64,000 bases of DNA from Megachile rotundata (GCF_050947335.1 NC_134983.1:9936001-10000000); one strand, 5' to 3'; positions 24,538 to 36,884 are shown, counted from the stretch's first letter. Numbers and translations are program-made. The notes: a model not told the origin generated them from the letters alone.

Positions 24538-27285
24538 ATAATGAAAAATTTGGAAGTTTGTCACCTGTAAAATTTACAACCGAAAATAGCCCAAGAGTGG
24601 TATATCAACAGCCTACATCCAGATATGGTTAGAACACCGAATACCCGGGTGGTATTTAGAATAGAATCGACGCGTGACGATTTCTGGACAACTCATATAA
24701 AAAGAAAAAGAAGCGTACGATTCAGAGTAAAGGAGAAAGCTTGTCTAAACGTTCGAACAGAGAAGAGGAAGGTATCTAACGCCCACGGCAACGAGCTGGT
24801 TACAGCACACTAGACTGTCATGTTTATGGCCACGGTGGAATTCCGGTTAGTTCCCCTATAGTCGAACAGATAACACAATTTCGTGTCTCGTGCTTGCGTA
24901 TCGGTGTTATTGGAACCGCAGAGCTGCGACCGTCGCATAAATATATCCTCCTTAATGTTCGAACCCACTTTCGACTCACTCATTTGCTTCTCGTTTAAAA
25001 CTCGGTAGCGTACTTTTCTTTTAAGTTGATAAATCAACTAAATCGCGTGTTCATTCGTGGATAAAAGTGCACCATAACGCAACGTATATAGCCTGCATCG
25101 TTATCGCGTTTCAGAAAGTCACATTCTGGAGAAAGAACACTGTGTACCTTTTCTGTTAACTTTTAGCTGTTGACATCTTTACTGTAATCGAGGAAAAATA
25201 ATTTTAAGCGATATTGTATCGTTTAGTCGAGATATAATTGCATGTTTTACATGGTCACGTAATTGTTTGTATGTTTGTGTGGAGCGTGCATGGTGGTTGA
25301 AATATAGATTTGGTTCAAAGTGAATACAATTGTGGGAGGGAAGGAAAATAATAATTTTGTAAAATAATAGTGTGCTATTTTGTGAAATAGAGGAGTTTGA
25401 ATTCGAAGAAATTTGTGAGTCAAGTTTGGGTACTTGGAAGGTGGTCGATTTATAAATTTGAACACTTAAAGACTATGCAAGTTTGCATACTAAATGTCTA
25501 AACTTGAACATTTAAGAATTTAAAAATATGAAAACTTGAAATGTTTCACTTAGGAAATATAAGAATCTGAACAGCCTAATGTATTTGTAAATTTAGTCAC
25601 GTAAATTTAAAAGTGCTATCACTCCTAAAACTTCTGATACTCCATGCATCTTCCAACATCTTCCAACGAATATCTGAGAACATTAGCCAGCGAAAGTGTA
25701 GAAGACCGCAGACAGCCGGTGATTTCACGAAGATAGGTAACGACAAGTCGACGCTCGCCTTAATCGCTCGCGAGTCGAACGTCAAATTACGAAACAATAC
25801 CTCGAAGTTCGAGGTGTTCGACTAATCGGCGACGTTGAACTACGACTTAGCTGCTCGCGACGCAATTTCGCGAAGATTAGAGAGCAATCAGGCCCTTTCA
25901 CGACGGATCCTCGTCGTTCATTCGATTCAGCTATCCCCGGAACGGTTAGGCGTGAGGGGATAGACCGTCCGCTTGCCACTTTCTTCGTAGGGAACATCCA
26001 ATTTAATTACCACGTGGAACGGTACGAACTCGAGTTCTTGCTCGAAAAGCTTAGTTCACCGGGTCTCGCCGGAGGAGAAACGATTTGTCTTTGCTCTTTT
26101 CACACGGTGTTACTTTCCGTGTCCCTTCCGGTGTCGCTAACTTTCTAAGTCAGTTATATACGCGAGGTTTACGCGGAAGCTTATTGTACATTCGGGTGCA
26201 ATGTACGCTTCCTTTGGGCGGGGACACCTATATAGATCAATTTCAACTTTACAAACTCAACAATTTTCATATCTCTTAGTCTAAGTTAAATTTACGAATT
26301 TTTAGGGGTTTCAATTTTAGAACAAATTTTGAAATTTATGAGTTCCGAGGTACTCTTAAGTTCTCAAAGTTTGTAAACGCGTAGTTTTTAAATAGAGTCT
26401 CAAAATTCATAGATCCTCAAATCTTTGTTTTACCAAATTTCTACGTCTTCGAATTCATACGTCTGTAAACTAATTTCCCAAATTCGACGTAAATTTCTAA
26501 ATTTGCAAATCAATCCTCAAATAAATCTGCAAGTACCTATATTCCCAACCCACCGAATCTTCAAGTCCTCAAAAATCATTAAAAATGAACCGGCGAAGAC
26601 GCTCTTTCTGCTTGGTCGCCATATTTTTCGCGTGGAAAGCAGATTTCGCGGAGACTCGTCGCGACGGCGAAAATAAGGGCTGGCGATGGAGTGAAATTTT
26701 TTTATATACTCTTATTCCGTAGAATCGAGATTGATCGCCTTTTCAATTAAATGACATCCAAGTTTTCTCTAATACTTCACCTTGGGTTGATAGCGGCGCG
26801 CAATCCATTCTGCTTTATGGTGGTTAGCAACTGGAAACACGTTTCCGTCACTGTCTTCGCGACACGATACAGTTCACCGTCCAGGAAATTTTAAACAAAA
26901 GACAAAGCACTGTTCACCGACTACCATTACGCTCCGAAAGTTTTAAAATGTACAGACATTTCCAAGAATTATTACGTGCTTTGTTGCTGTTGATAAATTT
27001 GGATACCATGCAGTATTAATTATCAGCGAACTCACGCTTCTCCATTTATGATCGAAGTCTGCGAAGTGAACGTAATCTATAAATCCGCATCTGGTAGATT
27101 ACGTGATTTATGTTTTTAAGCTTTGAAAGCATAAACATTCGTTGTTCAATGCAGACTTTATATTGGTGTTTCATCTAATAGGGATGATACTAACTTCTTC
27201 TCTCATAAAATTTTCGAATATTCTTTGTATGTGGGAGAATATTTTATCATATACAGGAAAATACAATTTTACTTTGAAATTTTTT
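24538..27285. other. Mostly unique sequence with satellite relics
   Basis: Decayed AAATTTGAAC-type patches occur at about 25380-25620, and AAATTTCTAAATTTGCAAATC-type words (cut: AAATTTCTAAATTTGC) at 26280-26580. Between them, 25690-26240 is near even in composition. Open frames of 60-85 codons show no recognisable motif. Confidence 0.4.
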
Positions 27286-27645
27286 AACCAACCTAATACG
27301 TGTTGCAAACAAATATTTTTACAAAGAAATTCTCAAACTTAATGATCTTCGAAGATGAAGAGCTAGAAGATAAAATGAACCAACCTAATACTTGTCGCAA
27401 ACAAATATTTTTACAAAGAAATTTTCAAACTTAATGATCTTCGAAAATGAAGAGCTAAAAGATGAAATGAACCAACTTAATACTTGTTGCAAACAAATGT
27501 TTTTACAAAGAAATGTTCAAACTTAATGATCTTCGAAAATGAAGAGCTAAAAGATAAAATGAACCAACCTAATACTTGTTGCAAACAAATGTTTTTACAA
27601 AGAAATTTTCACACTTAATGTTCTTCAAAACTGAAAGCTTCTCAT
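27286..27645. repeat. 92-bp tandem repeat, almost four copies
   Basis: Units begin AACCAACCTAATAC at 27286, 27378, 27470 and 27562, exactly 92 bases apart. Each contains TTGCAAACAAAT (TCGCAAACAAAT in copy 2), TTTACAAAGAAAT, CTTAATGATCTTCGAA and GATGAAGAGCTA-like words. The first three are very similar and the fourth drifts after about 27620. Strict spacing and high identity imply recent duplication. No continuous reading frame crosses the units. Confidence 0.95.
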
Positions 27646-28854
27646 TCTTCAAAATAAAACATTAAAAAAAATAATTTTATATATTCAATTTATTTTTCCA
27701 AGAAAAATAATTCTTAAGAAGAAGAAGAGATAGCATCCTTTTCCCAGGTGTATTACGATTAATGAAACACTTTGTAAAAAGAATCCATCAAGTACATTAT
27801 TCACGTGAAAGTATGAAGTTTATCGGGATTCCCAAAGGACGTTCTCGTTGGAGGATAATTAAATAGGAAGCACGGTGTTCTGAAAATCCTTGAAGGAGCG
27901 TCTGCTCATCGTCAGAGCGAAGAATTCGCGAATATCATCCCATACACACGAGATACTTTCAAAATAGAGTACGCCGGCCTCATTAAGATGCCAGCGAGTA
28001 GACTGACTTCCGTCAACTTTTAAATCCGAATAATTCCACCTCACCGTGAAGTTGCCTCAAAGTAGTAAGTCGAGGAATGTGCAACTTTATAATTTGATCG
28101 CCGCGGGTTAAGGAGAGACCATAGTAATTTGCGAGGAGGCACGCGTGAAAGTTTGCGATATTAATTTGAATTTCCAACCGGGGATTTCGGCAATAATTTT
28201 TATCGGGGTGGAAACAATCGTCGATGGCGATCAAAATCTACTTAGTCGCCGGGCTTACCGCCATCTTACGTCCTCGAACGAGAAAAAGCAACGCCTGGAA
28301 ACGTAAAGGATTGGCTATTATTTTTTCGCGGATAACCCTCCTGGCTGGCTCTCCTAAGTGATGTACGAGCCTTCCAAAGAATTCCCACGAAAAACTTGAT
28401 AAAACGGCAATTTTCGTGTCTTATTTCTCGGACGATCGTTCAATGTTCTGGTTAAAAAATGAAACGCACAGGATTTTACGACCCTAGTGGCTACCATTGG
28501 ATTATTCTACAATTGGCCGATGATGAATCGTCGAATTCGTAAGCTATTAATGGAAGAATTTATGTGGCATATTCTACGTGCAATTACGGAGGTTGTTAAA
28601 TTAGGAGAGGCAATGTGCTGACTTCGAGGGATTTTGCGATTCTAATCTTAGTCGCTGAAATTTTGGGATGTTTGCTCCGTTGATGTGTTTGGAAGATAAC
28701 TTGTGAGATATGTCTCTAAAAGTGGGTGATTTACGAATTTTCAGGACTTATAGTGCTTGTCGTATAATTGGATCTTGATGTAACATTTTCTGATTTCCAA
28801 ATACTTGGATTTATAAATTTACGTAGCAAAATTTCGAAATCTCTAAGTACCTAA
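27646..28854. other. Unique sequence, GC-richer at 27780-28520, no supported gene
   Basis: Minus-strand frames at 27859-28044 and 28013-28234 are short and carry no family motif. The transition into satellite begins softly near 28780. Confidence 0.4.
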
Positions 28855-29397
28855 ATTTTCAAATTCCTACATTCCTAAATTCCCAAATCTCCAAATACCT
28901 TAATTTCCAAATTCTCACATCGCCAAATTCCCAAATCTCCAAATACCTTAATTTCTAAATTCTCACATCCCCAAATTCCCAAATTTCCAAATACCAAAAT
29001 TTCCAAACTCCCATGCCCCAAATTCCCACATCTTCAAATACCTTAATTTCCAAATTCCCACATACCCAAATACCCACATCTTCAAATACCTTAATTTCCA
29101 AATTCCAACATCCCCAAATTCCCAAATTTCCAAATATCAAAATTTCCAAACTCCCATGCCCCAAATTCCCACATCTTCAAATATCTTAATTTCCAAATTC
29201 CCACATCCCCAAATTCCCAAATCTCCAAATACCAAAATTTCCAAACTCCCATTTCCCCAAAATCCCAAATCTCCAAATACCAAAATTTCCAAACTCCCAT
29301 TTCCCCAAAATCCCAAATCTCCAAATACCTTAATTTCCAAATTCCCACATCCCCAAATTCCCAAATCTCCAAATACCTTAATTTCTAAATTTCAACA
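28855..29397. repeat. Satellite array A, 48-bp compound unit, C-rich on plus strand
   Basis: The marker ACCTTAATTT (or ACCAAAATTT) recurs at 28897, 28945, 28993, 29040 and 29088, giving a 47-48 base period. Each unit combines CCCAAATTCCC, AAATCTCCAAATACC and CCAAATTCCCACATC elements. Frames of up to 108 codons exist on both strands because the unit lacks stops. Orientation is opposite to array B (29871-30605). Confidence 0.95.
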
Positions 29398-29547
29398 ACG
29401 TCGAAAGATTATTAAATTTTCCCTTCTAACCATGTGTGTACAATCGCACACACATGTACTTTGTAGCCAAATTCACGTTTAGTTTGAAGATCAGAGGCCG
29501 TTAATAACTACCCTGTGATTTCGTGAAAAGCGACCGCGAAAACGTCC

Positions 29548-29757
29548 ATGAACCATGCCCTTTTCTCTATTGATGCTATCTACGTAGACGAGTTGGACGG
29601 TTCTTTAAAGAACGCTTTGAAAAGCGAAGCACCGTTCGATGTAGCGAGTAAAATTGAACTTCGAATCGTGGTACGTTTTATGGATGGTTCGTTGATGCTG
29701 GCCGACTGTGTGACTATCAAAGAAAAGCAGCGCTCAAAGATCTTCGACTATCAATGA
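29548..29757 (+). CDS. Possible small protein or exon, 69 codons, unrecognised
   Basis: Begins ATG AAC CAT GCC after an in-frame stop at 29524 and ends TGA at 29755. The predicted protein is mixed in composition, with acidic and basic residues balanced and alternating hydrophobic positions (IELRIVVRFMDG about residues 36-47). This looks more protein-like than most frames here. It lies in about 470 bases of unique sequence between two satellite arrays of opposite orientation. I recognise no domain and cannot exclude a chance frame, an exon of a larger gene, or a degraded transposon fragment. Confidence 0.22.
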   Translation: MNHALFSIDAIYVDELDGSLKNALKSEAPFDVASKIELRIVVRFMDGSLMLADCVTIKEKQRSKIFDYQ

Positions 29758-29870
29758 TGTATAAAGACACGTTACAACTGCCCTTTTAGATTGTATGTTA
29801 TGTTGAATTTTGCTTCCTTTGACAGATTCTTTTACGGTTATATTATCGACAGTAGGATCATTCGTTCTGA

Positions 29871-30605
29871 AGTTAGAAAATTTGGGAGTTTAGAAATTCA
29901 GAAAAATAGGTATTTGGGGAATTTGGAATTTGGGAACGTGAGGATTTGGAATATTTAGAATTTGGGGAATTTGGAAGTTGGGAGCGTCAGAAATTTGAAA
30001 TTTTTAGAATTTGGGGAATTTGGAAGTTGGGCGCGTGAGAAATTTGAAATATTTAGAATTTGGGGAATTTGGAAGTTGGGAGCGTGAGTAATTTGAAATA
30101 TTTAGAATTTGGGGAATTTGGAAGTTGGGAGCGTGAGAAATTTGAAATATTTAGAATTTGGGGAATTTGGAAGTTGGGAGCGTGAGAAATTTGAAATATT
30201 CAGAATTGGGAAATTTGGAAGTTGGGCGCGTGAGAAATTTGAAATATTTAGAATTTGGGGAATTTGGAAGTTGGGAGCGTGGGAAATTTGGAATATTTAG
30301 AATTTGGGGAATTTGGAAGTTAGGAGCGTGAGAAATTTGGCACATTTAGAATTTGGGGAATTTGGAAGTTGAGAGCGTGAGAAATTTGGACTATTTAAAA
30401 TTTGGGGAATTTGGAATTCGGGAACTTGAGAAATTAGGCATATTTAGAATTGGGAAAATTTGGAATTCGGGAACTTGAGAAATTTGGCATATTTAGAATT
30501 TGAGGAATTTGGAAGTTGGGAGCGTGAGAAGTTTGAAATATTTAAACTTTGGAAAATTTGGAATTCGGGAATTTGAGGAATTTGGAAAATTTCGAACCTC
30601 AAAAT
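29871..30605. repeat. Satellite array B, 49-bp unit, G-rich on plus strand
   Basis: Units AGAATTTGGGGAATTTGG, then AAGTTGGGAGCGTGAG, then AAATTTGAAATATTT start at 30006, 30055, 30104, 30153 and 30202, exactly 49 bases apart. About thirteen copies are present with greater drift after 30350. Open frames on both strands are repeat artefacts. The unit shares only the GGGAATTT-like core with array A. Confidence 0.95.
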
Positions 30606-31481
30606 ATCGTAATTCGAAAAATTCATAATTTCAGCTTGAGAAGAATAAAATTTGAAAATCTTAAAGTGTAAAAACCCAAACTAACGTCTCCAAATTCAAG
30701 CCTCCGAAAATGTAAACTTTCGAGGTTACGTAACTTGAAATTTACTCTAATTAAAATTCAAAGATTTGACAATGTATACCTTTAAAAACATGTAAATTTC
30801 TACCTCGATTTATATATGGTCCATTATATTTTTTGCAAGAAGTTAATTAAAGCGAGTCGCAGTAAAGAAGATTTTATCTATTCCTTGTTTCCGGCTGAAC
30901 AAGCCCGCTCGCTAAGAGACACTAAAATTTTTGGCTTACGAGCGTGACTTTATTAAAATTCTACGTCGGAAATTCCTCGAAATTATATGTTAGCCATGCA
31001 ACGAAAGCACCTTATCGTCTTCCCTATTTTCCCTTGGTTCTACTTTTTCTAGCTCATACATCATGATTTTCATAAAGAAGCTAAAGCTCGTTTTCATATT
31101 TAATTTCAAAAACAGAAAATTGAAAGAAAACGGTAATTAAAGCACATTTTTCTTTTGGTGAGTCATACCATTGTGACTCATAAACGCATTTGCTTTGACG
31201 AGCTGTTTTTTTTATGGTGAAAGCGCAGGTAGGTACCTCAACTACAAAGCTTGCCTGAAGTATTAACACCATTGTCAACATCATCTGTTGAACTCTTCTA
31301 TTCGTAACTATGCAATTGTGATTTATAATTTGTTTATATATTGATTTTGGGTATCTCGCATTTCATTTCTGTATTGGTTGATATATTTACGCATTAACGA
31401 TATTTAACAAGTGAATTATTAAACTCATTGTAGTTTAATATTTGAAAATGAAGGCAGAACCATTTTGAAGCTAATCAGGTA
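30606..31481. other. Unique AT-rich sequence, no supported gene
   Basis: Fades out of array B to about 30790. Only short frames follow (31081-31284 minus) without recognisable motifs. Confidence 0.4.
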
Positions 31482-31483
31482 TA

Positions 31484-31700
31484 CAGGGTGTTACCTGTAA
31501 CGCTACTCACGATTTTTCTCCCACTTGCAGCCACCTTACGAAAAAAAGTTTAGAATAAAATTTGCAGGGTATGAAGTGCACAATAGATATTAGTAAAGCA
31601 AATTTTGAAAACAGTTTGTTCTCTTGGCAAAGTCAAGGTCACCTTGGGTTTTTTAAATAGGAACATACATTTTAGTAGTAGCGTTACAGGTAACACCCTG
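31484..31700 (+). mobile_element. TA-flanked miniature transposon with perfect 24-bp inverted ends
   Basis: The left end begins CAGGGTGTTACCTGTAACGC (31484) and continues through TACT at 31507. The right end 31677-31700 is its exact complement. TA dinucleotides flank both ends (31482-31483, 31701-31702), and the match includes them, making 26 bases. The 217-base interior has no coding sequence. TA targets and CAGGGTG-type ends are common in Tc1/mariner-like elements of arthropods. Perfect ends imply a recent insertion compared with the TTAA elements. Direction is arbitrary. Confidence 0.92.
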
Positions 31701-31726
31701 TATGTATACATATATATGTATATATA
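31701..31726. repeat. TA/TG microsatellite abutting the miniature transposon
   Basis: Unbroken purine-pyrimidine alternation (TATGTATACATATATATGTA and on) starts at the transposon's right boundary. This suggests insertion into or beside a TA-rich simple repeat, which supplies many TA target sites. Confidence 0.8.
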
Positions 31727-33847
31727 AGGTAGAACATGTAGGCTACTTGAATATTCTGATTGCACAACAATCTTAATTATTAACACTGGAGTTAATTTTG
31801 ATTATTAACACAGAAGTCGATAATTTTATACGTTATGTCCACCGAATATACTACTCCATATGTGTATTACTTCATATACGCTCTGAAGTAAACCCTGCAT
31901 AAACTCTGGAAACTACAGAAAGAAATGTGCGCCACATGACCGAGTCCAATAAGTTGAAGAATGTCAACGTTCTGTCCAACGTAAAAAAAGTTTAATTCAC
32001 TATTCACGTAGAGGAAGAGAAATAATTCCACGGCATTTCTTTCCACCACGAGAAGTAACAAGGTGCTAACGTGCCGCGGCATTTATCGGTTTTGCCATCT
32101 GACTCTCAGATTGCCAGAGGCTAATAATTTTTCACCACGCTCGCAGAAAACGCTGGACTAACACGTGGCGACCGCACGGACGGTGTGCACACCAAAATAC
32201 AATTACCCCGAGCAGATTGCAATTTTTCCAACTGGTCGATTACTATAGTTCACGAAGCCGGTGGATCTGATCGGAGGTGTACGTTAGTATCGAGCTTTAC
32301 GATCCTTTCGCCATCAGTAGCCGTGAATTTCACCCTTTGTGACGCGGACATTAGTACCGTTCACCCTCCCTTTCGACTCGCGAAAATATAAGCTGGCAGA
32401 AATGGCGGTAGGGTTGGCTCGTTATTATGAAAAAAGCGACCATATATACGGAGAACGAACAGGGTGGGTTAAATGCAGTGGCAAATTATAAATCATCTTA
32501 ACGAGCTTTTGATTACCAGAGCTTTTTATGCGGCGGGCATAAAAGTGTCACCACCGATCGAAACACCTAACCTCCGTTTCACCCTTGCGGTTTCTGAACC
32601 TTATCCGCGTATTGCACTGTCGTGTGCTTATGGCCGGAATTCTGCGATAATCGCAATATGTGGACGTTCAACCTTTCGTATGTACGGTTAATATTGCTGC
32701 GATCTACGGCTGGTCCCTTCAAACAACTAGTTGGCTATTTGCAAACCCTCCTTTTATTTCCTCTGCGTCACATAAAGGGAGTCTTCGTTATATCACAAGT
32801 TAGACTAATTAGTGAACTTTTTGTCATTTTGGCGTACATGTTCCTCATTGCTCTTCAGTTTGCATTTGGAATTTGATAACATGGGTAATTTTGTAAAATT
32901 TAATTAGGTCTTTGATTCCCATATTTTGATAACATCCTTGCGTTCTGTAGCTTATGTCGTCAATAGCTTGATGTCGACAACGTGTACCAGTTGATTATAG
33001 AGTTAGTACTTGTACATCATTATATAAGTCCATCCAAAATGTCAATATAGTCTGTACCTTCATCTGTTTTATACCTAATTAGTATAACTATTTCTACCGT
33101 GGTCATCAACAACATACATCATGAAGCTAAAACGATATAATACAAAACCATTGAACTAATTTTATTCGATAACAAACTGCTAGTCAAGTTTGATCTTAAT
33201 AGCCAACGAATTTGTGGATACTAATGACTCCTTGTCCAAACTGGAAATTCTAATTACGTACTTCTCCACCAATCGAGATTAACAAAGCAATCATTATAGG
33301 AACGTCTAAAGAGGTGCTTGTTTCGTAAACAGCAGCAATTGGAATTGTAGTAATTATAAGGTTCCGTCTTCGAGGAAATTAAGGATTGAACATAACGAGG
33401 TACTATACTTAGCAGTTTCATTGGAGAAAAATAAGATACGACGACGGGGAAGTGGCCGATGAAAAATTCGCACCTTTTGGTCGAAGAAATCGAGACACTT
33501 TTCTTCGGGCAACATCGAACGCGTCGATACGACAATAAATACGTAAAATGCGAGGCTCGAACGCGATCGCCAATACCATAGACTCTATGGGATCGGTAAA
33601 CATGTCAACCGAGAAGTTGCTGGAGAAGTGCACTTCCCGGGGAACTTTCAAAGCACTTTATCGGGATTTTCTCAACTCGATGGGGATACACGGGAGTCAC
33701 CTATCAACTCCCTATGGTCGTTGAATCAAGACAATCCTGCGAGTAAGGAGCCTGGTAAAAAATGGTCGTGCGCGAATTTATCAAACGAACGATATAATAT
33801 ACTTTCGAGTCTAGTGTTATACCTTCAAGCATTTTACATTGTGCAAA
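31727..33847. other. Unique sequence, no confident gene
   Basis: The block 32030-32700 is CpG-rich. A plus-strand frame of 72 codons (32473-32691) has mixed composition but no recognised family. 33254-33651 has overlapping minus frames. I found no RNA gene or element ends. Confidence 0.35.
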
Positions 33848-34620
33848 CTTGGATTTTGGGAATTTAGGAAATTGGAAATTTAGAGAATTTAGGGAATTTA
33901 AAAAATTTGAGAAATTCAGGAATATGGAATTTGAGGATTTTGGGGAATTTGAAGAATTTGAGGGATTAGGGGAATTTAGGGGTTTGAGGAATTTGGGGAT
34001 TTGGGGATTTGGGGAATTTGGGAAATTTCGGGAATTTGAGGAATTCGGAAAATTTGGGATTTGGGGATTTGGGGGAATTTTAGGAATTTGGGAATTTGGG
34101 AACTTGGAAATTTGGGATTTGGGGATTTTGGCATTCCGTAGAATTTAGAGAATTCGGGGAATTTGAGGAATTGGGGGAATTTGGGGAATTTGGGGAATTT
34201 GGGAAATTCGGAAAATTTGGGATTTGGGGATTTTGGGGAATTTTGGGAATTTTGGGAATTTCGGAATTTGGGATTTGGGGAATTTAGGAATTTGGGGAAT
34301 TTGGGAATTTGGGAATTTGGGAATTTGGGAATTTGGGATTTGGGGATTCTGTAGAATTTAAAGAATTCAGGAAATTTGAGGAATTGGGGGAATTTGGGGA
34401 ATTTGAGGAATTCGTAAAATTTGGGATTTGGGGATTTTGGGGAATTTTGCTAATTTCGGAATTTGGGATTTGGGGAATTTAGGAATTTGGGGAATTTGGG
34501 GAATTTGGGAATTTAGGAATTTAGGAATTTAGGAATTTGGGAATTTGGGAATTTGGGAATTTGGGAATTTGGGAATTTGGGAATTTGGGAATTTGGGAAT
34601 TTGGGAATTTGGAAATACAG
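33848..34620. repeat. Satellite array C, 8-bp GGGAATTT core with ~210-bp higher-order copies
   Basis: The plus strand is built of GGGAATTT and GGGGATTT words. The cleanest 8-base periodicity is at about 34540-34612. A longer block repeats: GTAGAATTTA occurs at 34138 and 34351 (213 bases apart), and AATTCGGAAAATTTGGG-like words recur at about 34041, 34206 and 34409. Regular G runs occur at 33995-34022 and 34173-34203. Open frames of 60-99 codons are artefacts of stop-free units. Confidence 0.95.
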
Positions 34621-36880
34621 AAGGTTTGAAAATTTATTAATCAGCTAAATTAAAACCAATTTCCAAAATAAATTCTTCATTATACATGTCCCTCTGCTAC
34701 TCTAAAAAGAGTGAAGTTTACCTAATATAGCTCTCGATCATGCTTGCCCAATAACATTCAATAAAACAATAAAAGAAAAAGATTGGTAAATACACTAAAC
34801 TTCGCATGCCAATTAACAAAACCGACTACAGATGGTAGATACCAAATACAATATAAATGTAAAACCCTAATTGTGCCTAACAGCGAGTCTATTAGCGGAT
34901 AAGTGATAAGCAAATTACATAGTAAGTTTTAGGGATTCATTTATAGCAACCACAGCACAGACGTCGTAAATAATATCACGATTGCCGTGCAGTTCCTGTG
35001 TGCTTCGCGCAAAAAATTAACGAGAGTTTTGCACCTTACCGGTTGCTCGATGAAATATCGAGTAACGCGTGTACGATGTCGTCTGGATGATTTAAAATGC
35101 ATGTTCTTTCGAGAAGTTTGCTCGCGTGGCTATTACGGCAATCCGTAAATCAACCAGTTATTCCGTGAATCTTTAACGCTTTTGGGAATTCGTGCTGTTA
35201 CGTTTATAATAAGCGACTTCATATTCAACTTCACGATTCCAATTCTGCGACGGTTCTGCTACGTGGAAAACATACTGAGCTTCGATTAAAATTGTACACG
35301 TCGTGCATTTTTCAGTTTTTCGTTGAAAATTTAGTTGAAATCCATAGGGCAGCTTTGTAACACGTGTTAGAATATTCTACTCGTGTTATTTCTTGCTTCT
35401 ATTGTATAAAAAATAAATCTAATTTTTTTTTATATTTACGGACAAGTACTGATGGATAATTATACTTTTACATTATTTTATTTTTACATTACGTTGGACT
35501 TACAATAAATTATAATTATTCATAAACCCATCAAATGGAAATATTTCCATTTGCTGCATCACATAGAGAAGCTCTAAATTGATTTCCACGCTGCATTGAT
35601 GGATAATCATAATATATTCAACGTCATCATTCAAGATTTAATAGACTAGAACACTAATCATGATAGAATATAATACTCTGTAATGACCTAAATTATAAAC
35701 TAATCCATTTCAGATATCAATACAAATGTCCCACAAAAATTCATACTTGTTCATATCACTGAACTTAAATTCATATAAATGAATTTATATAATCAAACTC
35801 ATATAAATAAAATCTGTTTTGCAAGACCAAATAGAATACCCCAAAAAAGAACAAATAAAAAAGTACAAACATTTATATAATTCAAACATGTTGAAAATTG
35901 TGACTTTGTATCTATAAATGATTTCGTAGTAGATGAAAGTCCGATATCCAGGGAACTCGTAATTTGCGAGTATTAAGGGACGTATCCAGGAAAGCGGGTC
36001 GATGAAGAATTTCAAGTTTACTTAACGATAAGGAGAGCTGGCGGTGCACAGGCAAAGTGACCGTCTAACTATCGATAACCCTTTCGTTTCGAAAAATAAC
36101 AGTCATGCTCGCTCACGAGCGGTCGGTTTGGCCGGCGATATAAACACGCAAACCAATTTTCCAGCGGGCAGAAGCCCCTTCATCATTATTCTCGATATAA
36201 TCTCGCGGAAATCATATTGTTCCGGAACCGACGACTTATTACGGCTGTCAGTAGGAAATCGCTGACGTAACCGGTTTAATCTCCCACCCCTGTTTTTGGT
36301 AGACGAGGACCGATAAAATGGCGCCGCTAGAAATCAGCTCACCCCCCGCTCTTAAAATATTGGCCTACCGTTGCGGCGAGCGCATAACTATAACAACTAG
36401 GACGATCATTGTTGAAAACGACACCGATACATAGTTCGTATCGGTGCTACCACCACCGTTACCATCGCCACCAACGTCACGGTTCACCGTTTTCGAGCTA
36501 TAATAGAACGATACCGCTGGAAGTCACGGGGTGGTTAACGTTTAAGGGCGTTAGAGGGTGTATGAATTATGGATCCAGAGGGTTGTTTTTGCTGATTCCG
36601 TAGAGAAAGAGACGGAAAGAAAAACCTCCTGACTCGATAAACTATGACGTTTCCCGAAAAACGCGTTAAGAAATCGGTAGGGTAATGCGGCCAAAAAACA
36701 ATCGAGCGACACAATGGGAAAGGGTTTCACCGGGCAAAATGACAGTTTTCTTTCGCGACTCTTTCGCGATGAATGGAACGATCGAGTCGAAACTAATATT
36801 TGGTCTTTTTGTTTCGACTGCAAATGTCTGAAGTGACAATTCTGGGAAGTTATAACAAAATTGTAAATGATGGAAGTAAA
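34621..36880. other. Unique sequence, AT-rich centre and GC-richer ends
   Basis: 34960-35300 and 36030-36620 are CpG-rich. 35400-35900 is strongly AT-rich. A single TATCGATA word at 36070-36077 matches the insect DREF-type promoter motif, but one isolated match in AT-rich DNA is weak. Short frames carry no recognised motif. Confidence 0.35.
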
Positions 36881-36884
36881 GAAG

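Noticed and set aside
28955..34354. Open frames inside arrays A, B and C (up to 108 codons)
   Set aside because: Same cause: stop-free repeat units, with frames open on both strands.
36070..36077. TATCGATA as a promoter motif
   Set aside because: A single palindromic 8-mer is expected by chance in 64 kb of AT-rich DNA, and there is no gene start beside it.
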